Notes: generated by a model not told the origin, from the letters alone. Shown: positions 27,601-35,918, counted from the first letter of the stretch. The stretch: 43,643 nt of DNA from Shewanella surugensis (GCF_023284005.1 NZ_JAKIKS010000039.1:1-43643); one strand, 5' to 3'. Translations and numbers: made by a program.

Positions 27601-28394
27601 GCATCGGGTGTCCGTGTTTGAGGGACATTTGAGCCCCAAGCCAGAATATAGTTAGAGTTGTACCAATCTGCCGACTCAGGCACATCGGTTTGCTCCCCCC
27701 AAACTTGAGGTGACGCGGGCGGTAAATCACAGTACCAGTCATAAAAACTTAAGCAATTACCGCCGATCAACGATAAATATCGTGAGCCGGCAGCATAGGA
27801 AATCATTGACATTGCAGGGATAGGTGAAAAACCTGAAACACGATCTGGACCAAATGTCTTAGTGGTATACACATTGGCAGCGGCAATGATTTCATTGACT
27901 TCTTTCCAATCCGCACGCACGAAACCACCCAATCCACGCTGCTGTTTGTAGGATTTAGATTTATCTGAATCTTCGACAATAGAACCCCAAGCATCAACAG
28001 GATCATTAAACTGTGTTCTCGCTTCACGCCATAGTTTAATTAAACGCTTACGTACTTTGGGATACTTTAATCGATTGGCGCTGTAAATATACCAAGAATA
28101 AGAAGCACCACGTGGGCAGCCTCGGGGTTCATGATTGGGTAAATCGGGCCGGGTACGGGGATAATCTGTTTGTTGGGTTTCCCATGTCACCAAACCATCT
28201 TTAACATAGATTTTCCAACTGCAAGACCCCGTGCAATTAACACCATGAGTCGATCGTACGATTTTATCGTGTTGCCAGCGACGACGATAACCCTCTTCCC
28301 AACCACGATCTTCCTCAGTTGTAACGCCATGCTCTCCAGAAAAACTTTCTGATTTAGGTTTAAAGAAGCGTAATCGGTCCAAAAATCGACTCAT
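24612..28394 (-). CDS. narG: Respiratory nitrate reductase alpha subunit NarG
   Basis: This molybdenum bis-MGD catalytic subunit reduces nitrate to nitrite at the cytoplasmic side of the membrane. The N-terminus MSRFLDRLRFF is the NarJ-binding, Tat-like vestige. HGVNCTGSCSWK holds the His/Cys ligands of the FS0 cluster. GSNVPQTRTPDAHF carries the molybdenum-ligand aspartate, and the C-terminus has the dinucleotide-binding domain. The frame begins at 28427, but GGAG 6 bases before ATG 28394 and the conserved N-terminus decide the start. The protein is 1260 residues, full length. It leads the narGHJI-ppiC operon. Confidence 0.96.
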   Translation of the reverse strand: MSRFLDRLRFFKPKSESFSGEHGVTTEEDRGWEEGYRRRWQHDKIVRSTHGVNCTGSCSWKIYVKDGLVTWETQQTDYPRTRPDLPNHEPRGCPRGASYSWYIYSANRLKYPKVRKRLIKLWREARTQFNDPVDAWGSIVEDSDKSKSYKQQRGLGGFVRADWKEVNEIIAAANVYTTKTFGPDRVSGFSPIPAMSMISYAAGSRYLSLIGGNCLSFYDWYCDLPPASPQVWGEQTDVPESADWYNSNYILAWGSNVPQTRTPDAHFLTEVRYKGTKVVSICSDYSELSKLTDQWLAPKQGTDAALAMAFGHVILSEYHKTGKSEYFNNYVRTTTDFPYLVMLDEEEGRLIQGRFLRASDLANNLEQDNNPEWKTIGVNETSGELVSPTGSVGYRWGEKGKWNIKPLDGKTGEEVKLQLSLKHNNDEIVEVAFPYFATEANAHEHNYFSHTEHSDIINRKVPAKRITLADGSQVLVTTVFDLTLANYGVDNGYDCQNCATSYDQDLPYTPAWQERITGCRPQDVIKVAKEFAYNAHKTQGRSMIIVGAGLNHWYHMDMSYRGLINMLMMCGCIGQSGGGWAHYVGQEKLRPQTGWQPLAFGLDWQKPPRHMNGTSFFYNHASQWRYEKLDMSEVISPLANKDKWSGSIIDFNVRAEKMGWLPSAPQLGVNPLTLCKEAQAAGMSAKDYTIKKLTSGEVKFACEEPDNPKNFPRNMFIWRSNLLGSSGKGHEYMLKHLLGTKHGLMGKDLSESGDKKPQDVKFEEKAAEGKVDLLVTLDFRMSTTCLYSDIVLPTATWYEKDDLNTSDMHPFIHPLSQAVDPAWEARSDWDIFKGIAKQFSKACVGHLGKEKDIVTVPILHDTPAEIAQPFGVKAWWKGECDFIPGQTAPNLVEVERDYPNTYARFTSLGPTLDTQGNGGKGIHWNTQDEVDFLGLLNKKHTHGANAGRPKIESAIDAAEVILSLAPETNGAVAVKAWQALGELTGLDHTHLALSKADEKIRFRDIQAQPRKIISSPIWSGLEDEHVSYNAGYTNVHESIPWRTITGRQQFYQDHEWMRDFGENMCCYKPPINTKTVQPLMNKKPNGNKEIALNWITPHQKWGIHSTYSDNLLMLTLSRGGPIVWLSEIDAETAGIVDNDWIEIFNVNGAIAARAVVSQRVPEGMSMMYHAQERIVNVPGAETTQTRGGIHNSVTRAVMKPTHMIGGYAQQSYGFNYYGTVGCNRDEFVIVRKMSKIDWLDEEAKHGGETQSEEQMNEFKG

Positions 28395-28425
28395 CTCATT
28401 CTCCAATCGATAATAATTGCCCTGC

Positions 28426-28466
28426 ATATTAAAGAGTGAATGAAATAATACTTTGACTCAGATCAA
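28426..28466 (-). promoter_or_regulatory. FNR-dependent class II promoter of narGHJI
   Basis: TTGACTCAGATCAA (28453-28466) matches the FNR dyad at 9 of 10 defined bases. On the minus strand a -10 TAATAT lies at 28426-28431, putting the start near 28418-28419 and the dyad centre at about -41, the class II position. The leader to the narG ATG is about 25 bases. Anaerobic induction by FNR (EtrA in Shewanella) is inferred. Confidence 0.75.
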
Positions 28467-28502
28467 GTTTTAAAATGTGATTGTTTGTCACTATCACTTA
28501 AC

Positions 28503-28518
28503 TACCTCTATGGAGGTA
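28503..28518. promoter_or_regulatory. NarL 7-2-7 binding site between narG and narX
   Basis: TACCTCT-AT-GGAGGTA is an inverted pair of NarL heptamers with the 2-base gap required for NarL/NarP dimers. One base in the second heptamer departs from TACYYMT read on the other strand. It is centred about 92 bases upstream of the predicted narG start, so it could carry nitrate activation of narG and control narX from the other side. Confidence 0.7.
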
Positions 28519-28636
28519 TATGCATGAAACCTGAATATCAGACTCTATCAAGCTTTAGGCTATTTATTCCATATAAGGGTTAATCAACTTACTTTTTAGA
28601 GGTAAGCATAAACATATAGCACTTTAAGGCAAACAG

Positions 28637-30508
28637 ATGCTAAAACAATTGTTTCACTCCATCGTTTTTCGAATTGGCAGCATGATTTTATTAATCAGCG
28701 TGGTATCGATTATTAGCATGCTAAGCTCTGTCCTCATCAGTGATCTGGCCGATCAAGACGCCTTTGTGATTAATAATGCCGGATCATTGCGCTATGAAAG
28801 CTATAAAATATTGACCCACTTAACCTTACTGCCACAAACGCAAACTCTAACCCATTCACAACAACAAACTAAAATTCATACCGCTATTGAGGCCTTCTCT
28901 AAAAAACTGAACTTTTTAGTGCAGCAATCCAATCCTAACTTATTAAACACCATGGCCAAGCCTGCTATCGAAAACTCATTGGCCTCAGCACAACGAAGCT
29001 GGAATAATGATTTAGAACCGAGGTTATTATTACTCGCCGCCCAACCAAACAGGCTCAACGAGAGAAACTTAATACTGCTCGATAGTCAAATAGAATATTT
29101 CGTTAATCACTTAGATAAATTAGTCGGCCTTTATCAAAAAGGGGCTGAAGATAGGATATTAATGATCCGCATGATTTTGAGCTTATCTCTGCTTATTACC
29201 ATCACGCTGGCCGCTTTCATCTTGTACCAACTGCATCAAAAAATTGAAAAGCCATTATCTGAACTTACTCAAACAGCCAGAAAAATCATGAGTGGCGACT
29301 ACACCAGTAGAACGCAAATTCAGCAAAATGATGAGCTAGGACTTTTATCAGATACCATGAACCGAATGTCAGAAGCTTTATCCAATTCTTACGGCGAGCT
29401 GGAACAAAGAGTGAGAGAGAAAACCTTCGAGTCACGCCAAAGTAATGATTCTTTAGCCCTGCTCTATCAAACATCACAACTGATCAATCAATCCGGTTCA
29501 AAACTGAATCTAGCCCCCATTATCAGTAAACTGGCCATTATCACTAATAAGCCAGACATTGACTTATGCTTAACCACAGAGCAAAGTAATGTGCCCTATG
29601 AGCACATAATTACCCAAGATAAGCCGCTACCAATAACTTGTTTAGCCAAAGAATGTGATGATTGCTTAAATACGAGTAAACAACCAAGCACCAATCCACA
29701 AGTTGCCCATTATGCCATCCAAAAAGATGATGTTAACTACGGTGTTCTTATTTGTCACATACCTAAAGGAATCATACTCGAACCTTGGCAGGATAAACTT
29801 TTCTCTTCCATTTCAACCTTAATAGCTAATGGACTTTACATTCGTCAACAGCATGAGCAAAACCGCAGGATTGCATTATTAACAGAACGTAATACCATCG
29901 CACGAGAACTGCATGACTCTCTAGCGCAAGCCTTATCTTATTTGAAAATGCAAGTTGCTCGATTACAGAAGCTTCGCCAACGCAAGGCTAATGATGCTCA
30001 AATTGCAGATGTTGAACTCGAATTGAAAAATGGACTTAATAATGCTTATCGGCAGCTGAGAGAATTACTCACTACCTTTAGATTGAAAATCGATGATGAA
30101 GGTTTATATCAAACATTTATCTATACCATCGATCAAGTTAATGAAAGAGCAAAAAATAAAATGCTTTTTAACTTAGATTATCAAATACAAAACTTACCCC
30201 TCACCCCAAATGAAGAAATCCATTTAATGCAGATAGCCCGTGAAGCGACACAAAATGCACTCAATCATTCTCAGGCCAACAATGTTAGTGTTCGTGTTTT
30301 TTCAGATACAAAGAAACAGATCCATTTATGCGTAGAGGACGACGGTATAGGCCTTCCTGAAAAAACAACAAAACTCAATCATTACGGATTGGTAATCATG
30401 CAAGAGCGCAGTCAACATTTAAATGGTCAATTTAACATCCACAATACAAAAACAGGAGGGGTAAAAGTAGAGCTTGTTTTTTCACCCAACTTTATAAAAA
30501 CCGCATGA
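28637..30508 (+). CDS. narX: Nitrate/nitrite sensor histidine kinase NarX
   Basis: This 623-residue membrane sensor reports nitrate to NarL. The first membrane helix is at about 14-36. The nitrate-binding P-box DAFVINNAGSLRYESYKI is at about 41-58. A helical periplasmic domain and a second membrane helix (about 176-198) follow, then a HAMP domain with KPLSELTQTARKIMSGDY. The central module contains CLAKECDDCLN, like the NarX cysteine cluster. The HisKA_3 phosphoacceptor site is in ARELHDSLAQAL (His near 425). The ATPase domain has EATQNALNHSQA, VEDDGIGLP and GLVIMQERS. It is divergent from narG rather than next to narL. NarQ is the alternative name. Confidence 0.9.
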   Translation: MLKQLFHSIVFRIGSMILLISVVSIISMLSSVLISDLADQDAFVINNAGSLRYESYKILTHLTLLPQTQTLTHSQQQTKIHTAIEAFSKKLNFLVQQSNPNLLNTMAKPAIENSLASAQRSWNNDLEPRLLLLAAQPNRLNERNLILLDSQIEYFVNHLDKLVGLYQKGAEDRILMIRMILSLSLLITITLAAFILYQLHQKIEKPLSELTQTARKIMSGDYTSRTQIQQNDELGLLSDTMNRMSEALSNSYGELEQRVREKTFESRQSNDSLALLYQTSQLINQSGSKLNLAPIISKLAIITNKPDIDLCLTTEQSNVPYEHIITQDKPLPITCLAKECDDCLNTSKQPSTNPQVAHYAIQKDDVNYGVLICHIPKGIILEPWQDKLFSSISTLIANGLYIRQQHEQNRRIALLTERNTIARELHDSLAQALSYLKMQVARLQKLRQRKANDAQIADVELELKNGLNNAYRQLRELLTTFRLKIDDEGLYQTFIYTIDQVNERAKNKMLFNLDYQIQNLPLTPNEEIHLMQIAREATQNALNHSQANNVSVRVFSDTKKQIHLCVEDDGIGLPEKTTKLNHYGLVIMQERSQHLNGQFNIHNTKTGGVKVELVFSPNFIKTA

Positions 30509-30591
30509 CAATAAAATGAAACAAGTATTTTACATTTTACAAATTTACACCTACGAGCATTAGGTTGACCATAAATTGCACAGCTGTATTT

Positions 30592-30920
30592 ATGAAAACA
30601 AAAATAACTCACTTAATAGAAAAGCTCTGTGCAGAAAAACATGTAGAACATCCTCGTTGTGAAATTGCTTCCCCGATTTTCATAAACTGAATGTATATAT
30701 ACCCATCCATCTCTATCGAGAACTAGAAACTCTTTCATCTGAATATGGCTGCGATTTAGAGCTATTATCCAGTGATTTTCTCATTCTTGCTTTAGAAGAT
30801 GCTATACAACATATTCCAAAAAAAGAAGCAAGCCGCCTGAAAGATGTTGAGCATCAGCATAAGCTTGAGTTTGCTAAAGAGCAAAAAGAAAAAATTGATT
30901 TTGATGCTGGTGGAACTTAA
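30592..30920 (+). pseudogene. Frameshifted small gene, unknown function
   Basis: An ATG at 30592 opens 32 codons (MKTKITHLIEKLCAEK, then HVEHPRCEIA) before a TGA at 30688. Reading then continues in another frame, open from 30663 to a TAA at 30918. This second part gives VYIPIHLYRELETLSSEYG, a helical stretch and a charged tail ending DFDAGGT. Joined near 30663-30680, the pieces form one protein of about 109 residues with gene-like composition. The strand-helix pattern loosely resembles ribbon-helix-helix proteins, which is only a guess. It fills most of the 449-base gap after narX. Confidence 0.6.
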
Positions 30921-30957
30921 TTACCATTAATCAAACCTAAAAGTTACCTTGTTGGGT

Positions 30958-31410
30958 TTATTTTTGCTTTATTAATTTAAATGAATTGAGCTGTGAAAAG
31001 TAAATCCCAATACCAATCAAAATCACGCCTACGATATTGGCCAAAAAATTGTTCAATGCCATAGACTCATGCTCTAAAAATATTCCGGTGATCATTTGCC
31101 CACTGATCACCAATAGTGCGGTATTCGCGGCCCCAATTTGCGATAAAATAAAACTGTTTAACGCCACATAAAGCGCACCGATGAAACCGCCTAAATATAA
31201 ATACCAAGGCGCAGAAACAATCAATAACTCCGTCTCTGACTGAAATACGCTCCAGATAATCAATAAAAAGCTTAACAGGATAAAACCCACTAAATGATTA
31301 CACACTGATGCTTTTAATGGGCCTGCTTGCATACTTAGTTGCCCATTGAGTGCTCGGCTACAACCCATCACCACACCGTTTAATAACGCAATAACAATAT
31401 AAAACAACAC
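30958..31410 (-). CDS. YdcZ-type (DUF606) DMT-superfamily transporter half, second gene
   Basis: This 150-residue protein has five hydrophobic helices and the family motifs NGVVMGCSRALNGQLS (about 11-26), NHLVGFILLSFLLI and YLYLGGFIGALYVALNSFILSQIGAANTALL. It is a five-helix half-transporter that probably pairs with the product of the upstream gene (31819-32298). The start is a GTG at 31410 with AGAGG 7 bases upstream. The substrate is unknown. A copy of its 5' end is repeated twice upstream (31501-31880). Confidence 0.82.
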   Translation of the reverse strand: MLFYIVIALLNGVVMGCSRALNGQLSMQAGPLKASVCNHLVGFILLSFLLIIWSVFQSETELLIVSAPWYLYLGGFIGALYVALNSFILSQIGAANTALLVISGQMITGIFLEHESMALNNFLANIVGVILIGIGIYFSQLNSFKLIKQK

Positions 31411-31880
31411 TGCTTAACCTCTTTGTATTTTAAATGAGTAGAAGTAAAAAACATCCCCGTTATCACTGACAACACTTTTAATAAATCCTATTGCATAACG
31501 GCTTTTAATGGGTCAATAACATGCATACTTAGCTGCCCATTGAGTGCTCGGCTACAACCCATCACCACACCGTTTAACAACCCAATAACAATATAAAGTA
31601 ACACTACTTGACCTCTTTGTATTTTAAATGAATATAAGTAAAAAAACGTCCCCGTTATCACTGGCAACACTTTTAATTAATCCTATTGCATAACGGCTTT
31701 TAATGGGTCAATCACATGCATACTTAGTTGCCCATTGAGTGCTCGGCTACAACCAATTACCACACCGTTTAACAACCCAATAATAATATAAAGTAACACT
31801 ACTTAACCTCTTTGTATTTTAAATGAATATAAGCAAAAAACTGCCCGCTATAATCGGTAATACTTTTAATAAATCCTGTA
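31310..31880. repeat. Three tandem copies (about 195 bp) of the junction between the two ydcZ genes
   Basis: The copies begin at 31310, 31501 and 31696, each with GCTTTTAATGGG or close to it, and run to about 31880. Each contains the last 20-odd codons of the upstream transporter gene, the spacer and about 35 codons of the downstream gene. The outer copies belong to the genes themselves; the middle material is extra. Copies are similar but not identical, so the event is not recent. In the middle copies, short frames such as 31488-31670 fuse the two gene ends and stop at PLKAVMQ. Confidence 0.9.
31488..31670 (-). pseudogene. Chimeric fragment of the two ydcZ half-transporter genes
   Basis: This 60-codon frame reads from frameshifted 3' sequence of the upstream gene (LPVITGTFFYLYSFKIQRG) into the 5' end of the downstream gene (LYIVIGLLNGVVMGCSRAL). 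It ends after DPLKAVMQ, where the tandem unit closes. A similar shorter fragment lies in the next copy (about 31685-31800). These are by-products of the tandem duplication and unlikely to be functional. Confidence 0.7.
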
Positions 31881-32298
31881 ATACAAAGGCTTTTATCTCG
31901 CTTTCAAACCATCCAAAATGATCCGATATCATGCCAAAAACAATTTGCCCGACGAGCGCACACGCTAAAGTGCCACTGAGTCCGATTTCACTATTCACTG
32001 TTATTGCAGCTAACAGCACAGTAAAGGCACCAGGGATCCCGCCAAAGTAAGCCCAAGACGGTAAGCTAATTAATTTATTATCCTTCTTATGGCGATTGGC
32101 TTTACTCTGACTCAATCGAAAACAACGTGAATACACGACGACTAAAAATATGGCCACCAAAGCACCAATACCATGCGCTGCCCAGGAGGCCTGAAGCGGA
32201 GAATTTAATATAGCTAATCCGCTATTAATACTGATCATTAAAGCTAATAATGAACCTGCCACAATGGCGAGTAATCTATCTGATACTTGTCTTAACAT
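31819..32298 (-). CDS. YdcZ-type (DUF606) DMT-superfamily transporter half, first gene
   Basis: This 159-residue five-helix membrane protein has the DUF606 pattern: MISINSGLAILNSPLQASWAAH (about 21-42), then PSWAYFGGIPGAFTVLLAAI and LSGTLACALVGQIVFGMISDHFGW. It is a separate member of the same family as 30958-31410, and the two probably form a heterodimeric permease. It is divergent from a LysR regulator (32530) that likely controls the pair. The 3' end lies in the tandem repeat region, but the final residues (LLIFI) look intact. Confidence 0.82.
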   Translation of the reverse strand: MLRQVSDRLLAIVAGSLLALMISINSGLAILNSPLQASWAAHGIGALVAIFLVVVYSRCFRLSQSKANRHKKDNKLISLPSWAYFGGIPGAFTVLLAAITVNSEIGLSGTLACALVGQIVFGMISDHFGWFESEIKAFVLQDLLKVLPIIAGSFLLIFI

Positions 32299-32354
32299 TT
32301 ATATATTCCACTTCTGTGTTGTATTGACTTAAAAAACTACAAGCATTGCTTCAT

Positions 32355-32371
32355 CAATTCACCTTGAATTG
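32355..32371. promoter_or_regulatory. Candidate operator (perfect 7-3-7 dyad) for the LysR regulator
   Basis: CAATTCA-CCT-TGAATTG is a perfect inverted repeat in the 231-base spacer between the divergent ydcZ pair and the LysR gene, where such regulators usually bind. Its spacing is not the classic T-N11-A, which lowers confidence. Confidence 0.5.
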
Positions 32372-32529
32372 AAAAGCCTCAACGACCCTGAACTGAGCAT
32401 TGATTTAGCAAGATGGATATGACTGCCTTATCAACGATAACGAACTTTATATTGTTTCGATTTGATTTATAATCCCCAAAAAAGGAAACTCAATTGTGAA
32501 TAAAACTCAACATTAAAAGGAGATCACTT

Positions 32530-33426
32530 ATGAACGTTTTTTCAGCTATTCCTGTATTTGTCGCCATTGTTGAAACAGGCAGCTTTTCAAAAGCGGCCGA
32601 ACGACTCAACAGCTCAAAATCGGCAGTCAGTAAGCGTATAACACAGTTAGAAACCGCGCTAGGAATACGTTTATTACACAGAACGACACGCAGTTTAAGC
32701 CTGACACAAGCTGGCCAAATCTATTTTGATAGCGTTAATGAAGCACTGACACTGGCCAACAATGCTAGAGATGCCATTAATCAACATCAAATAGAGATTC
32801 AAGGTCATTTACGCATTAATGCACCGATGGCTTTTGGGCGCCTACACCTTGCACCTTTAATCTCCACATTTTTAAAGAAACATTCTAAAGTCAGTATTGA
32901 AATGATCATGGATGATAAGGTGTTAGATATGATAGAGCACCGCTTTGACCTTGCTATTCGTATTGGAAAGTTGCCAGACTCGAGCCTTATAGCTCGTAAG
33001 CTAGCGCCTTGTGACAGCGTATTATGCGCATCCCCTGATTACCTCCAACAACATGGTATACCCGATAGCCCTCAAGCATTGAAAGCCCATAATTGTTTGG
33101 TCTATTCATACTTTCAAGCGGGGAGTGAATGGCAATTTAATAGCAATAAAGGCGTTATATCTGTTCAACCCAAAGGCAATTACCGAGTTAATAATAGCGA
33201 GGCTTTATATCAAGCTTTACTCGATGGACTCGGCATTTGCCAGATGCCTATTTTCATAGTTAACGATGCACTTAAAACGGGCAAATTAGTACCGCTACTC
33301 ACTGAATATTCCTTACCTAAACATGCCATTTATGCGGTTTTTTCTGCTCGCAAGCATTTACCTACCAAGGTCAGCACTTTTATTGATTATCTACAGCCAC
33401 ACCTTTATCGGATAATAAACAAATAA
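32530..33426 (+). CDS. LysR-family transcriptional regulator
   Basis: This 298-residue protein has an N-terminal winged helix (about 1-60; FVAIVETGSFSKAAERLNSSKSAVSKRI, TRSLSLTQAG). An effector domain (about 88-295) contains VLDMIEHRFDLAIRIGKLPDSSL, the pattern of the CrgA/AaeR-like subgroup. AAGGAG lies 6 bases before ATG 32530. It is divergent from the DMT transporter pair, which it probably controls. The effector is unknown. Confidence 0.9.
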   Translation: MNVFSAIPVFVAIVETGSFSKAAERLNSSKSAVSKRITQLETALGIRLLHRTTRSLSLTQAGQIYFDSVNEALTLANNARDAINQHQIEIQGHLRINAPMAFGRLHLAPLISTFLKKHSKVSIEMIMDDKVLDMIEHRFDLAIRIGKLPDSSLIARKLAPCDSVLCASPDYLQQHGIPDSPQALKAHNCLVYSYFQAGSEWQFNSNKGVISVQPKGNYRVNNSEALYQALLDGLGICQMPIFIVNDALKTGKLVPLLTEYSLPKHAIYAVFSARKHLPTKVSTFIDYLQPHLYRIINK

Positions 33427-33614
33427 ATCAATAAGCGACTTTAAGACAGTTATCGACAGAAAGAACAACCTAAGCTTGTTACCTTCAATGGTTTTAGCGA
33501 TAAAACAAGCAAGCTGTCATTCTTTTATTATACTCATATGAGGTTTTGAATATTTACATCGTTCTATCCTTTTAAAGAAAGGATAAGCCTTACTCAAGGA
33601 TTAGAGAGAAAGCT

Positions 33615-34148
33615 ATGTCATTCAAAAAAAACTTGTTCACCCCTATATTCGTTTTCTTCATTACAAGCCTATTCTCTTATAGCGTAATGGCAAAAAACAT
33701 CGAGGCTTCCAAGCCACAAATACAGCAAAAAATAACTCCAGCTACTGCCAAACAATGGTTATTCGTACTCAGCGCCGATAAAGGTAAAATACGCTATCAA
33801 AAAAGCAACACCTCCTATGAGCTATCACTCACCGACATTGATAAAGGCGTCATTGCCATCACGGATGAATCTTTTAGTGAGACGAAAATGATCCCTTCCA
33901 ATCATTTTTTAAAAGAATTTAATAAAATATTTTCCAATGGAGCGCCCAATGCAGTGTTGACCTATTCGGGTTTACTCACTGGGAAAACAAGTCCTCCAAT
34001 AGCAATAATCATCCAAAGTGTCACCGTTATTCCCGATATAAAGGTGATTTTATCTGTGCATCCGTTATCAACCAATATTGATATCCCCAAAGGCAACATC
34101 AACGAAGTAAAGTTATTCATTGATTCCTCTTCAGAGGCAAACCTATAG
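33615..34148 (+). CDS. Exported protein of unknown function
   Basis: This 177-residue protein has a signal peptide (KK then a hydrophobic core LFTPIFVFFITSLFSYSVMA, cleavage likely after VMA-K). The mature part is beta-rich with WLFVLSADKGKIRYQ, LTDIDKGVIAITDESF, VLTYSGLLTGK and an Ile/Val-rich stretch near 125-150. There are no cysteines. I do not recognise the family. An AGAGAAAG ribosome-binding region precedes the ATG. It is followed by the decayed binding-protein gene, and a functional link is not evident. Confidence 0.65.
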   Translation: MSFKKNLFTPIFVFFITSLFSYSVMAKNIEASKPQIQQKITPATAKQWLFVLSADKGKIRYQKSNTSYELSLTDIDKGVIAITDESFSETKMIPSNHFLKEFNKIFSNGAPNAVLTYSGLLTGKTSPPIAIIIQSVTVIPDIKVILSVHPLSTNIDIPKGNINEVKLFIDSSSEANL

Positions 34149-34168
34149 ATAGGAAGCTATTTTTTAAA

Positions 34169-35061
34169 GTGAAATACTCATTCAAAAAACAATTAACTAA
34201 AACGATGTTATTCCCTTTATTGATTTTAAGCTCGGCAAAGCCGCAATGCCAAGCGTAGTAAGAAACCATAAACGCTTCATTACTGCTGGCACCACATCAG
34301 GAAAATTAGCAGTGAAATTCCCACAAAATTTAATCCTAGCCTGTTATACAGATGCGATGCAAGGTACCGCTGCGACAAGGTTTGCAGTGCAGACCTTACA
34401 TGCCTCTCAAGTTATCGTCATTGAAAACACCCAAATGCAATATGCCATCAATGTAACCAACGCTTTTATCAAAGAACTTCAATTATTAAAGGGTCAGCTC
34501 ATCACCAAAATAAGTTTCACTCCTGATACACTTAAAATAGATAATTTGATTAATAAAATGAGTCCATTAAAAAAAGGAGCTATAGCTATTTATTTTGCCT
34601 CTGGCGTCCCAAAGACACTTGAAGTGATCAAGCAGTTAAGACAAGCAGGTTTCGAACAACCCATTATCGGTGCGGACGGTTTTGACTCAGATACGATAGT
34701 AAAGGCACCCAGTACATTATTAATCGATGTCTACTTTACAACTCATGCCGTTTTATCCCCTAATGATGCCCCCGCATCGACGCTAAATTCTATCCAACAT
34801 TATCAGCAAAAATACACTGTATTGCCTAAAAATGCATTTACGACTCTAGGACACGATGTCACAATGTTAGCGGCAGAATTACTCGCAGGCTCAAAAAATC
34901 AAAACCCGCCCCAGCTAGATCAATGGCTATCAACACTCAAGCTTTATTCTGGTGCCAGTGGCGACATCCGTTTTCATGGCGGTAATGTTCCAAATAAAAA
35001 TATCTACATTATTCAAATAAATAAGAATCAAAGGCAATTAGCCAGTATTATTAATATCTAA
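34169..35061 (+). pseudogene. Decayed branched-chain amino-acid-type periplasmic binding protein
   Basis: A GTG at 34169 opens a 29-codon signal peptide (KYSFKKQLTKTMLFPLLILS...QCQA) ending in TAG at 34256. In another frame, open from 34246, 271 codons match the later part of LivJ-like proteins: FITAGTTSGKLA, CYTDAMQGTAATRFA, GQPIIGADGFDSD-like QPIIGADGFDSD, and YSGASGDIRFHGGN. Most of the first lobe (about 100 residues) is missing between the two pieces. A deletion and a frame change have therefore inactivated the gene. Its end overlaps the convergent LysR gene by 11 bases. No ABC permease or ATPase genes are nearby. Confidence 0.7.
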
Positions 35062-35878
35062 CGGCTTGCAATTGAAATTGTGCTTCTATTGCATCCAATA
35101 TTCGCTTGACTCGTAGAGGAAGATGATCACGATACGCATGAACGGCATAGATAGGGATCGATTGATTAATGTCCTCAATATCAGAGCGTATTAGCGATTG
35201 AGATAACACTAGACCTTTAACAAACAAGTCTGGCAATAACGCCCTCCCGACGCCTTGGCTGACTAATTGCGCTGCTGCTGCAAGATTGTTGACTCTGATC
35301 ATGCGCTGCTGACCGCTTTGCCAAGGTAAACAAACGACTGACGATACCTCATTCGCTTTAAAAGCAGCGCTCTCATACCAATGCTCCTTCATTGTACCTA
35401 TTCTTCTTGCCTTGTAGCTCACATCAGCCATGTTTCCCACTCGAATAGCCAAATCGACTTTATGTTCGAGTAAGTCTAACTGCTTATCTTCAACCAATAG
35501 GTTCATTTTTAAATCAATATATTGATTTTGTAATCTTGCCATTACAGGGATGATGATTAAATCGATTATGGCTTGAGGTGCCGTGATGGTGACGCTGCCT
35601 TTTATTTGAGACGGCTCGGTACTCACTTCATCAATAGCAAGCTCTAATAATTCCACTAATTCACTGCAACGTTGATAGAACAAGCGACCTTGCTCTGTGA
35701 GCACTAACCGTCTGGTGGTTCGTTGAATAAGCAGAGTCCCCAGATCACTTTCTAATTGCGTCAGATGTTGACTGAGACTCGATTTAGTTTGCCCTAAATG
35801 CTCTGCTGCTGCGGTGAAACTCCCCGAGCGAATGATTTGAGCAAAAAGCTGCATTCGATAACTTAATTGTTTATTCAT
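35051..35878 (-). CDS. LysR-family transcriptional regulator
   Basis: This 275-residue protein has an N-terminal winged helix (LFAQIIRSGSFTAAAEHLGQTKSSLSQHLTQLE, then TTRRLVLTEQG). The effector domain includes LDLLEHKVDLAIRVGNMADVSYKARRIG. It is somewhat shorter than usual (about 295-300) in the effector domain, where a segment around residues 165-180 looks contracted. It is divergent from a small lipoprotein gene (35975), with a clear dyad between them. It converges with the broken binding-protein gene. Confidence 0.87.
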   Translation of the reverse strand: MNKQLSYRMQLFAQIIRSGSFTAAAEHLGQTKSSLSQHLTQLESDLGTLLIQRTTRRLVLTEQGRLFYQRCSELVELLELAIDEVSTEPSQIKGSVTITAPQAIIDLIIIPVMARLQNQYIDLKMNLLVEDKQLDLLEHKVDLAIRVGNMADVSYKARRIGTMKEHWYESAAFKANEVSSVVCLPWQSGQQRMIRVNNLAAAAQLVSQGVGRALLPDLFVKGLVLSQSLIRSDIEDINQSIPIYAVHAYRDHLPLRVKRILDAIEAQFQLQAVRY

Positions 35879-35918
35879 ACTAAACTATATATTCACTCGT
35901 TCGCTATTTTTCAATCAA

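Noticed and set aside
33474..33510. Inverted repeat GCTTGTT/AACAAGC after the first LysR gene
   Set aside because: The loop is 23 bases, the stem only 7, and no T tract follows directly, so a terminator call is not supported.
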